A stretch of DNA of 64,000 nt from Planctomycetaceae bacterium (GCA_021732415.1 JAKFVC010000003.1:1-64000), one strand, 5' to 3'; positions 26,934 to 37,775 are shown, counted from the stretch's first letter. Numbers and translations are program-made. The notes: generated by a model from the sequence alone, not told the origin.

Positions 26934-28721
26934 ATGATGAATCTGAACTGGTGGGGAACGTCGCTGCTCCGAAGTACCGCGGCGAAGCGGAAAGCTCTGT
27001 CTCGCGCGGCTCGCTGTACGGCGATCGAATCGCTCGAAGAACGACTGCTGCTCACCGCCGGCTCGGATGGTACGATTGCCAGCTCGATCGACATCGGCAC
27101 CAATGGGACCGGCCAGCCTGTGGCGGCGTTCGGGGATCTGTTTGGTGGGTCGATGTCGTCGATTGGCGATTTTGATCACGATGGTGTGCCGGACCTGGCG
27201 ATCGGGTCGCCGCTGAATGATACCGGTGGCAATAGTCGCGGGGCCGTGCAGTTGGTGTTCCTCAATGCAGATGGCTCGGTGAAGTCGTCGACGATGATTG
27301 CCAGTTCGGTCCATGGCGGGCCGGCGTTGGCGGATGGGGCGAAGTTTGGTTCGTCGATTGCCGCGGTGGGGGATCTGAATGGCGACGGCGTCACGGATCT
27401 CGCTGTGGGGGCTGAGGGCGACGACGTCGACAGTCTGCAGAAGGGTGCCGTTTACATCCTGATGATGAACGCGGATGGGACCGTGCAGGCCTCGACCCGT
27501 ATCGCGAGCAAAACCAACGGCGGCCCCAAGCTGGCCACGCTGAATCATTTTGGCCACGCAGTCGCGGCAATCGGCGATCTCGACCAGGATGGAGTCGCGG
27601 ATCTGGTGGTCGGGGCTCCGGACGGGAAAGATGGCGTCGCGGAATCAGGGGAGATTTATATTCTCTTCCTGAACGCGAATGGGTCTGTGCGGAAATCGAC
27701 TGAAATATCCGGCACCCCTTATCAGGGTACCTCTGATCACTTTGACTGGGGATTCGGATCGGCACTGACTGCGATCGGCGATATCAATGGCGACGGCATC
27801 GTCGACCTGGCGGTGGGTAGTCCCCGAGGCGCTAACGGGCGCGGAGCGGTGGTGCTGTTGACGCTCTCCAGAAACGGGAAGGCTGGATTCGGCAACGTTA
27901 TTGGCGGTAACAATTTGACGGCCGAGAAGAACTTCGGGCAGTCGCTGGCGGCCCTCGGAGACATCGACGGCGACGGCGTGACAGACTACGCGATCGGAGC
28001 CAACGGAGATCAGTTTGGGACGCAAGGGGCCATCTATATCGCGTCGTTCCAGCCTGCGTTCTTCGGCAATTACAATTTATTCAAAATTTCCAGTGACTTA
28101 AACGGCGGTCCCACCTTGCACGACGGTGACTATTTCGGCCTGTCGTTGGCGGGAATCGGCGATCTGAATGGCGACGGGATCTCCGAGCTGGCTGTAGGAG
28201 CTGCGGATAACAACAGCAACCATACGCTCAACGGAGCCGTGCGAATCCTGTTCCCGGCCGTCACGGATCAGCTTCCGACACTCGCGCTCAACAACGGTCC
28301 GATTACTTTTACCGCGGTGAATCAACCGGTCCCGCTCCTGCCCAATCTGACGCTCAGCGATCCCGACACCGACCCGGCGCTGATGATTCCCGGCGGCAAG
28401 TTGTATCTCTCGTTCGACTCGGCCGTAAATAATAAGAAGCACACGAAAAAATACGACACCTTAAACTTCGACGGACTCGGCGCCATTGCCAGCAACGGCG
28501 AGTTTGATTTTACCAATGACGCCGGTCAGCGCGGCGTGACTCTCAGACTGTCGTACCAGGCGACGACCGCTCAAATTGAAGAAGCCCTGCGGACGATCAC
28601 TTTCAGCACCACGGGCCCAGGCCTCAAGCAGGCGACGCGCACATTTACCTTCCGCATTGAAGACCAGGCGAGCGGAGCGAGTACCACGGTGACCCAGACC
28701 GTGAACGTGCGGAAGTCGTAG
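26934..28721 (+). CDS. FG-GAP repeat protein, paralogue 3
   Basis: About 595 aa from the ATG at 26934 (MMNLNWWGTSLL). It has IESLEERLLLTA, six FG-GAP calcium loops (for example GDFDHDGVPDLAIG and GDIDGDGVTDYAIG) and the shared C-terminal domain ending STTVTQTVNVRKS. It is closer to paralogue 2 than to paralogue 1 at both ends. The likely role is a cell-surface or extracellular beta-propeller binding protein. The gap before it carries an inverted repeat, so it may have its own promoter. Confidence 0.87.
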   Translation: MMNLNWWGTSLLRSTAAKRKALSRAARCTAIESLEERLLLTAGSDGTIASSIDIGTNGTGQPVAAFGDLFGGSMSSIGDFDHDGVPDLAIGSPLNDTGGNSRGAVQLVFLNADGSVKSSTMIASSVHGGPALADGAKFGSSIAAVGDLNGDGVTDLAVGAEGDDVDSLQKGAVYILMMNADGTVQASTRIASKTNGGPKLATLNHFGHAVAAIGDLDQDGVADLVVGAPDGKDGVAESGEIYILFLNANGSVRKSTEISGTPYQGTSDHFDWGFGSALTAIGDINGDGIVDLAVGSPRGANGRGAVVLLTLSRNGKAGFGNVIGGNNLTAEKNFGQSLAALGDIDGDGVTDYAIGANGDQFGTQGAIYIASFQPAFFGNYNLFKISSDLNGGPTLHDGDYFGLSLAGIGDLNGDGISELAVGAADNNSNHTLNGAVRILFPAVTDQLPTLALNNGPITFTAVNQPVPLLPNLTLSDPDTDPALMIPGGKLYLSFDSAVNNKKHTKKYDTLNFDGLGAIASNGEFDFTNDAGQRGVTLRLSYQATTAQIEEALRTITFSTTGPGLKQATRTFTFRIEDQASGASTTVTQTVNVRKS

Positions 28722-29079
28722 GCGCAGGATAGGCATCCGGCCTGTCACTCGCGAAGCGTGAATGCTATGCACCAAGAGTCCGCGGTAATCGACGTGGCTC
28801 GTAGGAGAAATGGACTTCGGTTTCTCGCTGGAGATGACAAATAACAGGCAGGACGCCTATCCTAAGGGATGCTGGGGAGCCCAGATTCTCGAAGGACAGC
28901 CATCCCCGCCTTGCATCCTCGATGGATCACGCAGGTGACAGTAATGTCTGACCATGGCCGAGTGACTATGTCCCAGCCTTGAGCCGCTTTAGAACCCCTG
29001 ACAAGACCGATTGCGATCAGTTCAGAACCGCTTGAAAGATTGCGGTTCTGAACTGACGCCGAGGTTTTGTTAGAGTTTA
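28722..29079. other. Intergenic region between convergent surface-protein genes
   Basis: 358 bp between the stop of FG-GAP paralogue 3 and the stop of the 2570-codon gene. CAGTTCAGAACCGC near 29017 and GCGGTTCTGAACTG near 29042 form an inverted repeat that may serve as a terminator for the converging genes. No gene is seen. Confidence 0.5.
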
Positions 29080-32000
29080 TTAGACAATCGGATCGTGCAA
29101 GAGCACGCTGACGTCATCCGTTCCAGCGTTCGCAATCATCAGGTCGAGCGCACCGTCGTTATTGAAGTCGCCGATGGCGATCGCGACCGGTTCACGGAAC
29201 AACGTGTTGCCGGTCTTGAAGTCGACTCGATCATTGAACGTCCCATTTCCGGCACCGAGCATGTAGCTCAGCGTGTTATCGTTGCGGTTGGCGATCAACA
29301 GATCGAGATTGCCGTCCCCATCGATATCCGCGGCATTGATGGAGATATCCAGCTTCGTGACGGGATACCGAATTTCACGCACTGGACCGAACGCGGGTCC
29401 CACAGCCGCGCCCGTTCCCAGCAGCAAACTAATCTGTGGTGTGATCAGCGACGTCACGGCAACGTCCAGGATGCCGTCCCCGTTAAAGTCGCCTTCGATA
29501 ATCGAGTTGGGCGTTGCCGCCACATCGTAGGCTACCGCGGCACCCAAGCCACCCGCACCATTTCCATTCATCACGACGATATTTCGGCTGAACAGGTCCG
29601 TCGCCACGACATCCAGATCGCCATCGTTGTTTACGTCGATCAGCACCAGATCACGCGGCCGTCGTCCAAATGTCCTGGTGACATCCGGCCCGCCGAACGA
29701 TCCGCCACCATTACCCAACAGGATGGTGACGCTGCCGAATTTACGCACGTTGGCGTTCGCCGTCACGATATCGAGGTTACCATCGCCATTCATATCACCC
29801 AGCTTGACCGCCGTCGGGAACTTGCCGGATTGCTTGATGCCGGTATCAAACAGCGTCGCGGCACCAAACGTTCCTGCTCCATTGTTCAACAACACACTCA
29901 CGTTGTTGGTCTTGCGGTTGGTGACCACGATATCCAGCGACCCGTCACCGTTGACATCACCGACGGCCACTGTGGTCGTCTGCTTCGCTTTCTTGCCACC
30001 CGCCGAGTATGTGGCCGGAGCACCAAACGTTCCAAAGCCATCTCCGAACCGGACTGTGACATCATTGCTGATGCTGTTCGCGACGATCATATCCAGAATT
30101 CCATCGCCATTCACATCGGCAGTCACCACACCCCGCGCTCCATTGCCTGCGGTGTACTGGGTCGCCGCACCGAAATCGACTGGAGCACCGTTGCCGGAAC
30201 CATTCGAATTCAGAATGGCGAGCGTTTCGATGTCCTTGTAAGTGATCGTCCCCAGGAAAGCGGCACCCTTGACCGTCCCATCGAAACTGCCCGGCTTACC
30301 GTTCGGAGTTTTTACCGTCGTCGGGTTGGAACCTCGCATATCAACATACAACCGGTCACCAGGCGGAATCAGTGTTTCCAAACCACCATCAATGAATCGA
30401 TCGAATGCCGCGATATCGACCGAGATCGTATCGTTGAACTGCGTCGCGATCAGGTTTTCCATCACGTCGGCGAACACGATCACTCGTCCCGCGAGATTGA
30501 TCACCTGGTTGACATTGGTCTCGATGGCGTCCAGATCGACGTTGATCGCGGCCGTCGCGGCCGAGAAGTCGACCGTATCCGAACCTCTGCCGCCAACCAA
30601 TGTCGTCTTCCCGCTGAAGGCACCAATATTGAACTTATTGGCGCTGGCTCCGCCTGTCAGATCGGCCTCTTCAATGCTGATCAGCGTATCCGTGCCTTCG
30701 ATACCGATGACGAGCGTGGCATCCGTGATGGTGAAGTCGGCATCGCGGGCTTCGACCACGACGTCGGTTCCGTCACCACCGTCGATCGTGTCCGCCCCAC
30801 CGTTTCCGGTCAGCGCATCGTTTCCGTTACCACCGTGCAGGATATCGGGTCCCACACCGCCAATCAGAGTATCGTCACCGTTACCACCGTTCAGTGTGGC
30901 ATCGGCCGACAAGTAGTCATTCCCATCGTTGCCGTTGAGCACAATTCCGATGGTGTTCTCAACTCCTACATTGACCTTGATCGTATCGTTCCCCTCATTA
31001 CCGTTCACCGTCAGTGAATCCTGGGTTTCCGCATTGGAAATCGCCATCGAGTAGGACAGTCCCTGGAAGGCCACGGAGCCTGGTGCCGGAGACCCGACGC
31101 CGATGTTGTCATCGGTGACGCGACCGTTCAACGTCACGGCATCCACGTTTCCGGCACCCAGATCGATGTTCACAGACGTGACTTCCGTGGTGGTCAAATC
31201 TCCCACCGTGATGGTGTCGTCTCCGGCCTGAGCACTCAGGATCACTTGTTCCAGACCCGTCGTATCGACAGTAGCCGCACCCAGATTCAAATTGAAATGA
31301 CTGGGATTCGTTGGGTTCGCACTGAGCGTGAAGGCGTTCGCCGCCGCAGTGCCGAAAAACAGCAGTGCGTCACCCGCGTCGTCGCCACCCTGAATGGCAT
31401 CGCTGCCATCACCCAGTTCCCAGACAAAGTTGTCGGCACCGTCACCCCCGAAGAAGAAGTCATTCCCGGTGTCATCGGCGACACCATTGCCCGCCAGCGA
31501 CGCATCGCCGAACTGGTCGTTGCCGTCTTCACCATATTCCTGGTCGATTCCAGCCCCGCCAATCAGCAGGTCATTGCCAGATCCACCGTAGATCAAATCC
31601 GCTCCCAATGTTCCCGTCAGCGTGTCGTCGCCGGAACCACCATAAATCGTCGCACCAGTCGACATGGCAGACAGGTTGACCACATCGTTGTCATCGCCCC
31701 CATCTGCAACCGTGCGCACGCCAGCCACATTCAGGCTGAGGGCGATGTTGTCCGTGCCTCCCAGCGTCGAAACATTGACCGTCGCCAAGTTCACACCCAC
31801 GTTAATGGCGACTCCATTGACAGTCACAGCAGACGCGGTGGATGCCACCACATCAGCCCCGGCTGTACCGAGTAACTGCAGGGTATCGTCGATCGGCAAG
31901 GCGGCATCACCATTGACGGTGAAGCTCGTCGAGAAGCCGGTCAAGTTGGAGGGTGCCACGCGGAACAGGTCAGTGCCCGCACCATTGGTCAACGTGACGG

Positions 32001-35000
32001 TCGAGAACTTGTTGTAATCCATCGATTCACGGCCAGCGATCTGGACGCGATCTCCGGCGGTGGCAGCCGAAATATCCCAGGTGTTGTCCCGCCCATCATC
32101 CTTCACCAGCAGCGTATCCGCGTCACCGGTATTGCCATTCACGAACAAGTGTTCGACTCCCGTGTACGAGCTATCCAGCGCGTTCACTGCGACATTCCCG
32201 TTGCCTGGTGTGGCGGCAGGCGTGATCGTGAAGGCCTCCACCGTGCCGGCCGTTCCATTGATCGTCAGCGTATCGTTGCCACCAGGACCACCCGCATTCA
32301 CGGCAACGGAAGCAACTCCAGTCGCCAGCGGAGTGTTGATCGTGATGGCGTCATCGCCCTCGAGACTATCGACCACATAGTGTTCAATAGTATTCGAACC
32401 CGCCGGAACACTGCCGGTGAGAATCGGCAACTGGCCGTTCACGGAGATGCGGCCCAGCGTGGCAAACACGCGGTCGACCGTGATGTTGTCGCTGCCGCCA
32501 GTCCCTTGGGCCACGAGTGTATCGCCCGCGACACCATTCCCTCTGCCGTCCACCGTGATCGTCCCCGCTCCCAGATTCTGGTAGCTGATGCCGAGCATGC
32601 TGTTGACCCGGAACGATCCTTCATCGGGAGCATCACCCGGAGTATGCACGATGGTGTCATCACCTGCTGTTCCGAGAATCGCGAACTTGTCCACGGCCCC
32701 TCTGCCGTCGTAAGTCACAGATTCCACACCACCATTCGAGGACTGATATTCATTCACTCCATCGTTATCGCAATCCATCAGGAACGGCCCGATCGTAATC
32801 ACCGTGTCGGTCCCGTCAGCAATTCCATTCGCGCCGGTCTGTTCCACCAGCAACGTCCCCGTATCGGCACCAGTCGGGGTGTAGACCAGCGATTGCGTGA
32901 ACGGCGTTTCGAGAATCAAGCGGTCCCCGTTACCCGGTTCTCCGGCCGCTGGTGTTCCGCCGGCAACATGGGTCTCGACATTCCAATCGGCATTGTTCGG
33001 AGCAGGCGTCTGAATGGCGATCAGGTCATCACCACCCAGGGCATCGATATACAATTCCGGCACATCCAGCCACAAGATTTCAACCGAGCTATTCACCGAG
33101 CTGGTGAAGTCTTGAACTCCATTAGCACCCGCGAATTGCACGGGATTCGTCAGGGCGCTGCGAGCCGAAATCGTAATGGCGTCGTCGGCATTGGTGCCGA
33201 GGATCAAGGCACACATCGCGCCCGTGACCGTCGCTGCCTCGATATGGTCGTAGCTGAGATGGGCATTTGCGGAGACCTGGAACCCACCCTCGTCACTTTC
33301 CGGACCATTCTCGGCGATCACGCCGTTCCCGCTGGCATTCAGATTGATCTGATCACCAGGCAACTGGCCGATCGGGTCACCACCGTCGATGAACAGCGGA
33401 ATCCGTTGATCAGCGGGGCTCACCGCGACCGGGAACATCAACACGTTAAACGTGTCACTTCCCTGCAAACCGTACACGGCCAGCGATTCGTTATTGATGT
33501 AGGTGACCAGTCCGTCGTTCCCCACGCCGTTCGGAGCATCGTCAATGCCCACCGAGGCACCCGGGAGGTTGACTGTGAAGGTCTGCGGCACGGAATTTCC
33601 GACCACGGTCAGGTTATCCTGGCCTGCCCCCAGGTCGACATTCACCGCGTTGCCGGCGGTGTTGAAGTAATTGACGATCGGAGCCGCGACCGGCGTCAGC
33701 ACGGTACCGGCCTGAATCGCGATGTTGCCCAGGAAGACCTTTCCAGACGATGCGTCGTTGGGCATCACGGTGAGATTATCATCACCAATGCTCCCCACCA
33801 CGGTCGGCGACAGTGCGTTGGCATTCAGATTGATGGTTTCGATACCGGTATAAGTCAGATCAACACCGCCGGCGATGCCCGTATCGTCAATCGTCGAGTC
33901 ACCCAGGTTGATGGTGACAGGACCGACCGCAGTGTTGAAGTTCAGCACGTCGCTGCCGCTATCGGGATTGCCACCATTAACGAATGTCTTGAGATTGATG
34001 GCGGGGGTGACGGTCGTCGTATCGTCACCATTGAGTCCGTTGACCGTGATCGTGTTGGCTTGACCGTCTGCCGAGAAGTTCACCAAGTTGAAGAGCTGGC
34101 CATTGGCGGTCAGCGAGGTGCCGGTCACCACCACCACGTCATTCCCCTTCGCACCCTGGAACGTCAAGCCGTCCGCGGCCGTCGCAGAACCCGTCACGGT
34201 GACCGTGCCAGTCACATTGGTGAACGACACTGCCAGCAGATTCTGACTGAGCGTCGATTCCGTATCCGCGGAGATATCCGACACGATGAAGGATGTTCCG
34301 GCCGCGGGGCTGATGATGCTGGCATTGTTCGCCGACAGCAGTTTAGTACCCTTGAGCGGCGTAGTAATGCCCACCGTCTGCAGGGTGATGTTGCCGGTCC
34401 CCGCATCCAGGCTCAGCTTTTGAACGCCCGTCACCAGGCCGTTGACATCCACATTGACACCGAATGTGATATTGCCAGGACCCGTACCCGTTGTGATCAA
34501 TGTATCGCCAGTGAGCGTGACATCGGCCACGACTGCGGCCGCGGTGAATGTCACATTGGCATTCGTCGTCTGGAACTTGCCTTCAATGGAGAACCCGGCA
34601 TCGGAGGTGTATGCCTGGGTGCCCGTGGTGATCGCCCCCACGGATCGAATTGTGTTCGACCCGACAACCGTCAGACTCGTCAACGGTGTGAGACCGCCAA
34701 CCACGCCCAGCAAGGACACATCGCCGCCCGTACCGGCGTCAATCGTCAATGCCTGAGCCCCGTCAACAGTCCCGTTAAATGTCACATTTCCATCGTTGGC
34801 GGCACCGTTCGTAGTTACGGTGACTCCGACAACCAGTACAGTCGCACCCTTGATCGCCACGTTATTACCGGGAGCATTCGACGTCGTGATGTTCCCACTC
34901 AGTCGAACCTGATCGGCCGTGATCGTCACCGTGTTGATTCCATCGGCGGTGGTCGTACCAATCTGACCAACCGACACTTGATTCACAGTCCCGCCGGTCG

Positions 35001-36792
35001 AATTGATCGTGACATCTTCACTGGAGGTCCCGTCAATTCCGCCCAGGATACTGACGGCACCACCGTTCGCATTGATGGACAGGTCACTGCCGTTGGCCAG
35101 GTTGACAGTTCCGATGGCGAAGGTCAAAGCATCATCCGAAGTGATGAAGCTCGTCAGAGCTCCAGCGGTCAAGTTAATGTTCAGCCCTGCAGGTCCCGCA
35201 TAGGTCGCCGTATTCGTATTGTAAACCACACCAGTCAGGTTGAGCGTGGTCGTCGCATTGACGTCTGTCGCGCCCGTCACGCCTGCAGTGGTCAGCGTGC
35301 CGACACTAGCGAGATTGATCACCGCGGCATCCAGATCAAGGCTGGTCAGTGGCGTGGAAACTCCAGCACCCACTGTTCCGGCGATGGTAATGGTCGCAGT
35401 CCCCGCGTCGATCCGGAACGTATGAGCTCCATCGACTGTTCCCGGACCGGTAATCGTCACGTTGCCATCCACGCCGGCAGTGTTCGTGTTAATGAACACT
35501 GGGGCGCCCAGTTCCACAGCACCCGTCAAGGTGACTGTGTTACCAGCCGCATTGGAGGTCGTGATGTTTCCGTTGAGCACGATATTCGCCGCCGTAATGG
35601 CGACTGTGTTAATCCCGTTGACATTGCCGATCTCGCCCACGCTGGCAGTGCCGGCACCGGCATTGACAGTCACATCTTCGGATGACGTTCCGCGGATGTC
35701 CTGTGTCACGACATCACCACCATTGGAGTTGATGATCAGATCCGACCCATTGGCCAGGAAGATCGTGCCTGTGGTGAAGCTGATGAGATCATCCGATGAG
35801 GTGAACGTCGTCGCCGCACCGGCAATCAGATTAAATGCCTGTCCCGCGGAATAACGTTGTTCGTTGGCGTCGTAGATCGTTCCGTCGAAGGTGATCTGGT
35901 TCGACGCGCTCAGTTGAGTCACGCCGGCCACGCCTTCCACTCCCGCGGCACCAATCTGAATGAGTTCAATGTTCCTTGCGGAGACCTGCAGAGCGGCCAG
36001 GCTGTTCGCCGCCAGATCCCCGATGGCCGCTTGGAAGACCACATTGCCATTGCCGGCAGTGATCGCTAGTGTCGTCAGACCGTCGCTGTTGGAGCGGATC
36101 CGGCCGTTGATCGTGACATTGGTCCCGGCTGCAGCCGTGTCAACCGTCACTGGGGCCTCGTCCACGGTCAAGACGTCGGAAATATCGTCCGTCAGCGTCA
36201 CATCACCCTGTGCGCTGAAGATCAAACCATTCAGTCGCAGGGCATTGGCGCGAATCACCGTGGCCGTGTCACCAGCCAGGATGTCGACGTTCTCGTTGAA
36301 TGTCACAGGTGTCGCATCATCCAGAGAGCTCAGGCCAGAAGCCAGTGAGACCGTCCCGAGGAACGTCACACCCGCGTTGGCACTGGATACGGTCAAGGCG
36401 GCTCCGGTTCCGTCACCGATCCGCTGCGTTTCACCCAACGAGGCATTGAACGCGATCGAGCCCGCCCCGGCATTGACCGTCAGATCTTGCGAACCATTCA
36501 CCTTGCCATTGAAGGTCTGGGCCGCGCCGGTGGCCGCGGTCGTGACCGTCACGGGCCCGCCCGACAACGTGATGGCGTCCGTCTCGTCGCTGCCGAAGAA
36601 GATCGGATCAGCCGATGTGACCGTCAGGCCATCCAACACCACATTCCCATTAAAGGTCGTACTGGTATCGCCGTTGCCGAATGTCGCATCGCCGCGCAAC
36701 GTAATCGGTCCGGCGTTCTCGGCCTGCGTAATCCCCGAATTCGTCGTCAGCGTGCTTTCGAAGATCGAGGGTCCGGTCGAATTGATAACCAT
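29080..36792 (-). CDS. Giant RTX/VCBS-repeat protein, apparently 5'-truncated
   Basis: 2570 codons without a stop. The first two-thirds are low-complexity beta repeats of the form LTSLxxxxA..I.L.G.ITT (filamentous-hemagglutinin-like). Two blocks of RTX calcium-binding nonapeptides follow (YGGSGDDTLTG and GGNGNDALTGNGGADTIDGG), then seven VCBS/FG-GAP repeats near the C-terminus (DVNGDGILDMIVAN, DFNNDGALDLMIAN), enough for a seven-bladed propeller. There is no signal peptide or LEPRxLL motif at the N-terminus. In frame upstream of the first ATG the same repeat type continues for about 25 codons (TTRFVGAVGSGTPLGDG) until a TGA, so the original N-terminal part is missing. If expressed it would not be exported normally. 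Confidence 0.8.
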   Translation of the reverse strand: MVINSTGPSIFESTLTTNSGITQAENAGPITLRGDATFGNGDTSTTFNGNVVLDGLTVTSADPIFFGSDETDAITLSGGPVTVTTAATGAAQTFNGKVNGSQDLTVNAGAGSIAFNASLGETQRIGDGTGAALTVSSANAGVTFLGTVSLASGLSSLDDATPVTFNENVDILAGDTATVIRANALRLNGLIFSAQGDVTLTDDISDVLTVDEAPVTVDTAAAGTNVTINGRIRSNSDGLTTLAITAGNGNVVFQAAIGDLAANSLAALQVSARNIELIQIGAAGVEGVAGVTQLSASNQITFDGTIYDANEQRYSAGQAFNLIAGAATTFTSSDDLISFTTGTIFLANGSDLIINSNGGDVVTQDIRGTSSEDVTVNAGAGTASVGEIGNVNGINTVAITAANIVLNGNITTSNAAGNTVTLTGAVELGAPVFINTNTAGVDGNVTITGPGTVDGAHTFRIDAGTATITIAGTVGAGVSTPLTSLDLDAAVINLASVGTLTTAGVTGATDVNATTTLNLTGVVYNTNTATYAGPAGLNINLTAGALTSFITSDDALTFAIGTVNLANGSDLSINANGGAVSILGGIDGTSSEDVTINSTGGTVNQVSVGQIGTTTADGINTVTITADQVRLSGNITTSNAPGNNVAIKGATVLVVGVTVTTNGAANDGNVTFNGTVDGAQALTIDAGTGGDVSLLGVVGGLTPLTSLTVVGSNTIRSVGAITTGTQAYTSDAGFSIEGKFQTTNANVTFTAAAVVADVTLTGDTLITTGTGPGNITFGVNVDVNGLVTGVQKLSLDAGTGNITLQTVGITTPLKGTKLLSANNASIISPAAGTSFIVSDISADTESTLSQNLLAVSFTNVTGTVTVTGSATAADGLTFQGAKGNDVVVVTGTSLTANGQLFNLVNFSADGQANTITVNGLNGDDTTTVTPAINLKTFVNGGNPDSGSDVLNFNTAVGPVTINLGDSTIDDTGIAGGVDLTYTGIETINLNANALSPTVVGSIGDDNLTVMPNDASSGKVFLGNIAIQAGTVLTPVAAPIVNYFNTAGNAVNVDLGAGQDNLTVVGNSVPQTFTVNLPGASVGIDDAPNGVGNDGLVTYINNESLAVYGLQGSDTFNVLMFPVAVSPADQRIPLFIDGGDPIGQLPGDQINLNASGNGVIAENGPESDEGGFQVSANAHLSYDHIEAATVTGAMCALILGTNADDAITISARSALTNPVQFAGANGVQDFTSSVNSSVEILWLDVPELYIDALGGDDLIAIQTPAPNNADWNVETHVAGGTPAAGEPGNGDRLILETPFTQSLVYTPTGADTGTLLVEQTGANGIADGTDTVITIGPFLMDCDNDGVNEYQSSNGGVESVTYDGRGAVDKFAILGTAGDDTIVHTPGDAPDEGSFRVNSMLGISYQNLGAGTITVDGRGNGVAGDTLVAQGTGGSDNITVDRVFATLGRISVNGQLPILTGSVPAGSNTIEHYVVDSLEGDDAITINTPLATGVASVAVNAGGPGGNDTLTINGTAGTVEAFTITPAATPGNGNVAVNALDSSYTGVEHLFVNGNTGDADTLLVKDDGRDNTWDISAATAGDRVQIAGRESMDYNKFSTVTLTNGAGTDLFRVAPSNLTGFSTSFTVNGDAALPIDDTLQLLGTAGADVVASTASAVTVNGVAINVGVNLATVNVSTLGGTDNIALSLNVAGVRTVADGGDDNDVVNLSAMSTGATIYGGSGDDTLTGTLGADLIYGGSGNDLLIGGAGIDQEYGEDGNDQFGDASLAGNGVADDTGNDFFFGGDGADNFVWELGDGSDAIQGGDDAGDALLFFGTAAANAFTLSANPTNPSHFNLNLGAATVDTTGLEQVILSAQAGDDTITVGDLTTTEVTSVNIDLGAGNVDAVTLNGRVTDDNIGVGSPAPGSVAFQGLSYSMAISNAETQDSLTVNGNEGNDTIKVNVGVENTIGIVLNGNDGNDYLSADATLNGGNGDDTLIGGVGPDILHGGNGNDALTGNGGADTIDGGDGTDVVVEARDADFTITDATLVIGIEGTDTLISIEEADLTGGASANKFNIGAFSGKTTLVGGRGSDTVDFSAATAAINVDLDAIETNVNQVINLAGRVIVFADVMENLIATQFNDTISVDIAAFDRFIDGGLETLIPPGDRLYVDMRGSNPTTVKTPNGKPGSFDGTVKGAAFLGTITYKDIETLAILNSNGSGNGAPVDFGAATQYTAGNGARGVVTADVNGDGILDMIVANSISNDVTVRFGDGFGTFGAPATYSAGGKKAKQTTTVAVGDVNGDGSLDIVVTNRKTNNVSVLLNNGAGTFGAATLFDTGIKQSGKFPTAVKLGDMNGDGNLDIVTANANVRKFGSVTILLGNGGGSFGGPDVTRTFGRRPRDLVLIDVNNDGDLDVVATDLFSRNIVVMNGNGAGGLGAAVAYDVAATPNSIIEGDFNGDGILDVAVTSLITPQISLLLGTGAAVGPAFGPVREIRYPVTKLDISINAADIDGDGNLDLLIANRNDNTLSYMLGAGNGTFNDRVDFKTGNTLFREPVAIAIGDFNNDGALDLMIANAGTDDVSVLLHDPIV

Positions 36793-37161
36793 CGCAGCGC
36801 CGGTCCCATCACCTAGTGGTGTTCCCGAACCAACCGCTCCGACGAACCGTGTCGTCCCGCCTACCGCAGTCCGTCATCAATATTGAGAATGAGATCAAGT
36901 CACCGGGCTCGATCTTTCCGACGTCCTTGGGAGCGAAATGGACAGTTCAAATCAGCCGTGACAGAGCCCGCAAGCAATAGACTCCGGTTGTTTCTGGCCT
37001 GACATAGCGGTCAAAAAAAGCGACCACGACTCGCCCAATCGACAGGAATCGAACTCCTGGCGTCCGGCGTTCGTCGTAATTAACATAATGGTGTACTAAT
37101 GCGGACTGTGCGTGATCGCAGATTAGTGGACTGATCACTTTGAAAAAGGCGAGGACATGCG
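36793..37161. other. Region upstream of the truncated giant gene
   Basis: After about 75 bp of residual repeat-coding sequence the DNA changes character near 36880 and no gene is supported. Open frames on the minus strand here have no protein-like composition. Confidence 0.45.
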
Positions 37162-37217
37162 AAAACAAGGGTATCAGGAACCAAATGCAAGGATTTGGTT
37201 CCTGATACCCTTGTTTT
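37162..37217. terminator. Perfect 25-bp hairpin downstream of the 168-aa gene
   Basis: AAAACAAGGGTATCAGGAAC and its continuation CAAAT pair exactly with ATTTGGTTCCTGATACCCTTGTTTT around a 6-base loop. Downstream of the minus-strand gene ending at 37269, this could be its terminator. Its length and perfection also fit a REP-type dispersed element. Confidence 0.6.
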
Positions 37218-37268
37218 GTTTTCCTTTGTTTTGTTCTTTTCCTTCCCTGCTTCCTCAATCCGTACTCC

Positions 37269-37775
37269 CTAGAGTGGAGGCTCAAGGGATTTGGACCGTA
37301 AAATTGCCCGTTCAATTTCATACGGTTTACGGCTAGGTAAAACAAAACGTTCTAAATAGCTGAGGCCATTATTTCTCGTCATTTGCATGACTTCCACGAT
37401 TGACACTTGCTTTCCGCGATAGGCTTCAATATCCCGTAACGCTGGTGAACCGTTGAGTCCACCGATCACAACGAAGTCACGACCATCGGCACATTTCCAC
37501 GACATCGCATGGCCATCAAGTTTCCCACCAGCGGGCAAACCCAGCAGATAAACAATCTCTCTCACTCTCATCGGACTTCGAACCGCGTCGAAGTATTCGA
37601 CGCGACAATACCCCGGGACTTGATCGACCAGCGATCTGACCGCTCGACGCCGATCGTTCGCTATGCCGACTCTTGGAACCCGAGAGACTCTCAATCGAAA
37701 GCCTGCACGAGCTTGCGCATCGCTAAGCTGGGGATGTGCCCCGGCGGTGATGGCGATCAATGACCACAGGAACAA
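37269..37775 (-). CDS. Hypothetical protein with signal-like N-terminus
   Basis: A 168-aa frame starting at TTG 37775. A hydrophobic leader (LFLWSLIAITAGAHP) precedes an Arg-rich middle and a C-terminal part reading GKLDGHAMSWKCADGRDFVVIGG and AYRGKQVSIVEVMQM. The hydrophobic stretch extends upstream of the TTG in frame (LAIVIAT) to a TGA without an ATG or GTG, so the start is uncertain or has been lost. No family was recognised. Confidence 0.45.
   Translation of the reverse strand: MFLWSLIAITAGAHPQLSDAQARAGFRLRVSRVPRVGIANDRRRAVRSLVDQVPGYCRVEYFDAVRSPMRVREIVYLLGLPAGGKLDGHAMSWKCADGRDFVVIGGLNGSPALRDIEAYRGKQVSIVEVMQMTRNNGLSYLERFVLPSRKPYEIERAILRSKSLEPPL

Noticed and set aside
29095..31017. 640-codon plus-strand open frame
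   Set aside because: Antisense shadow of the VCBS/RTX region of the same giant gene.
32149..35685. Very long plus-strand open frame (1178 codons)
   Set aside because: It lies antisense to the repetitive giant gene; its Arg/His-rich composition is that of a shadow frame and no motif is visible.
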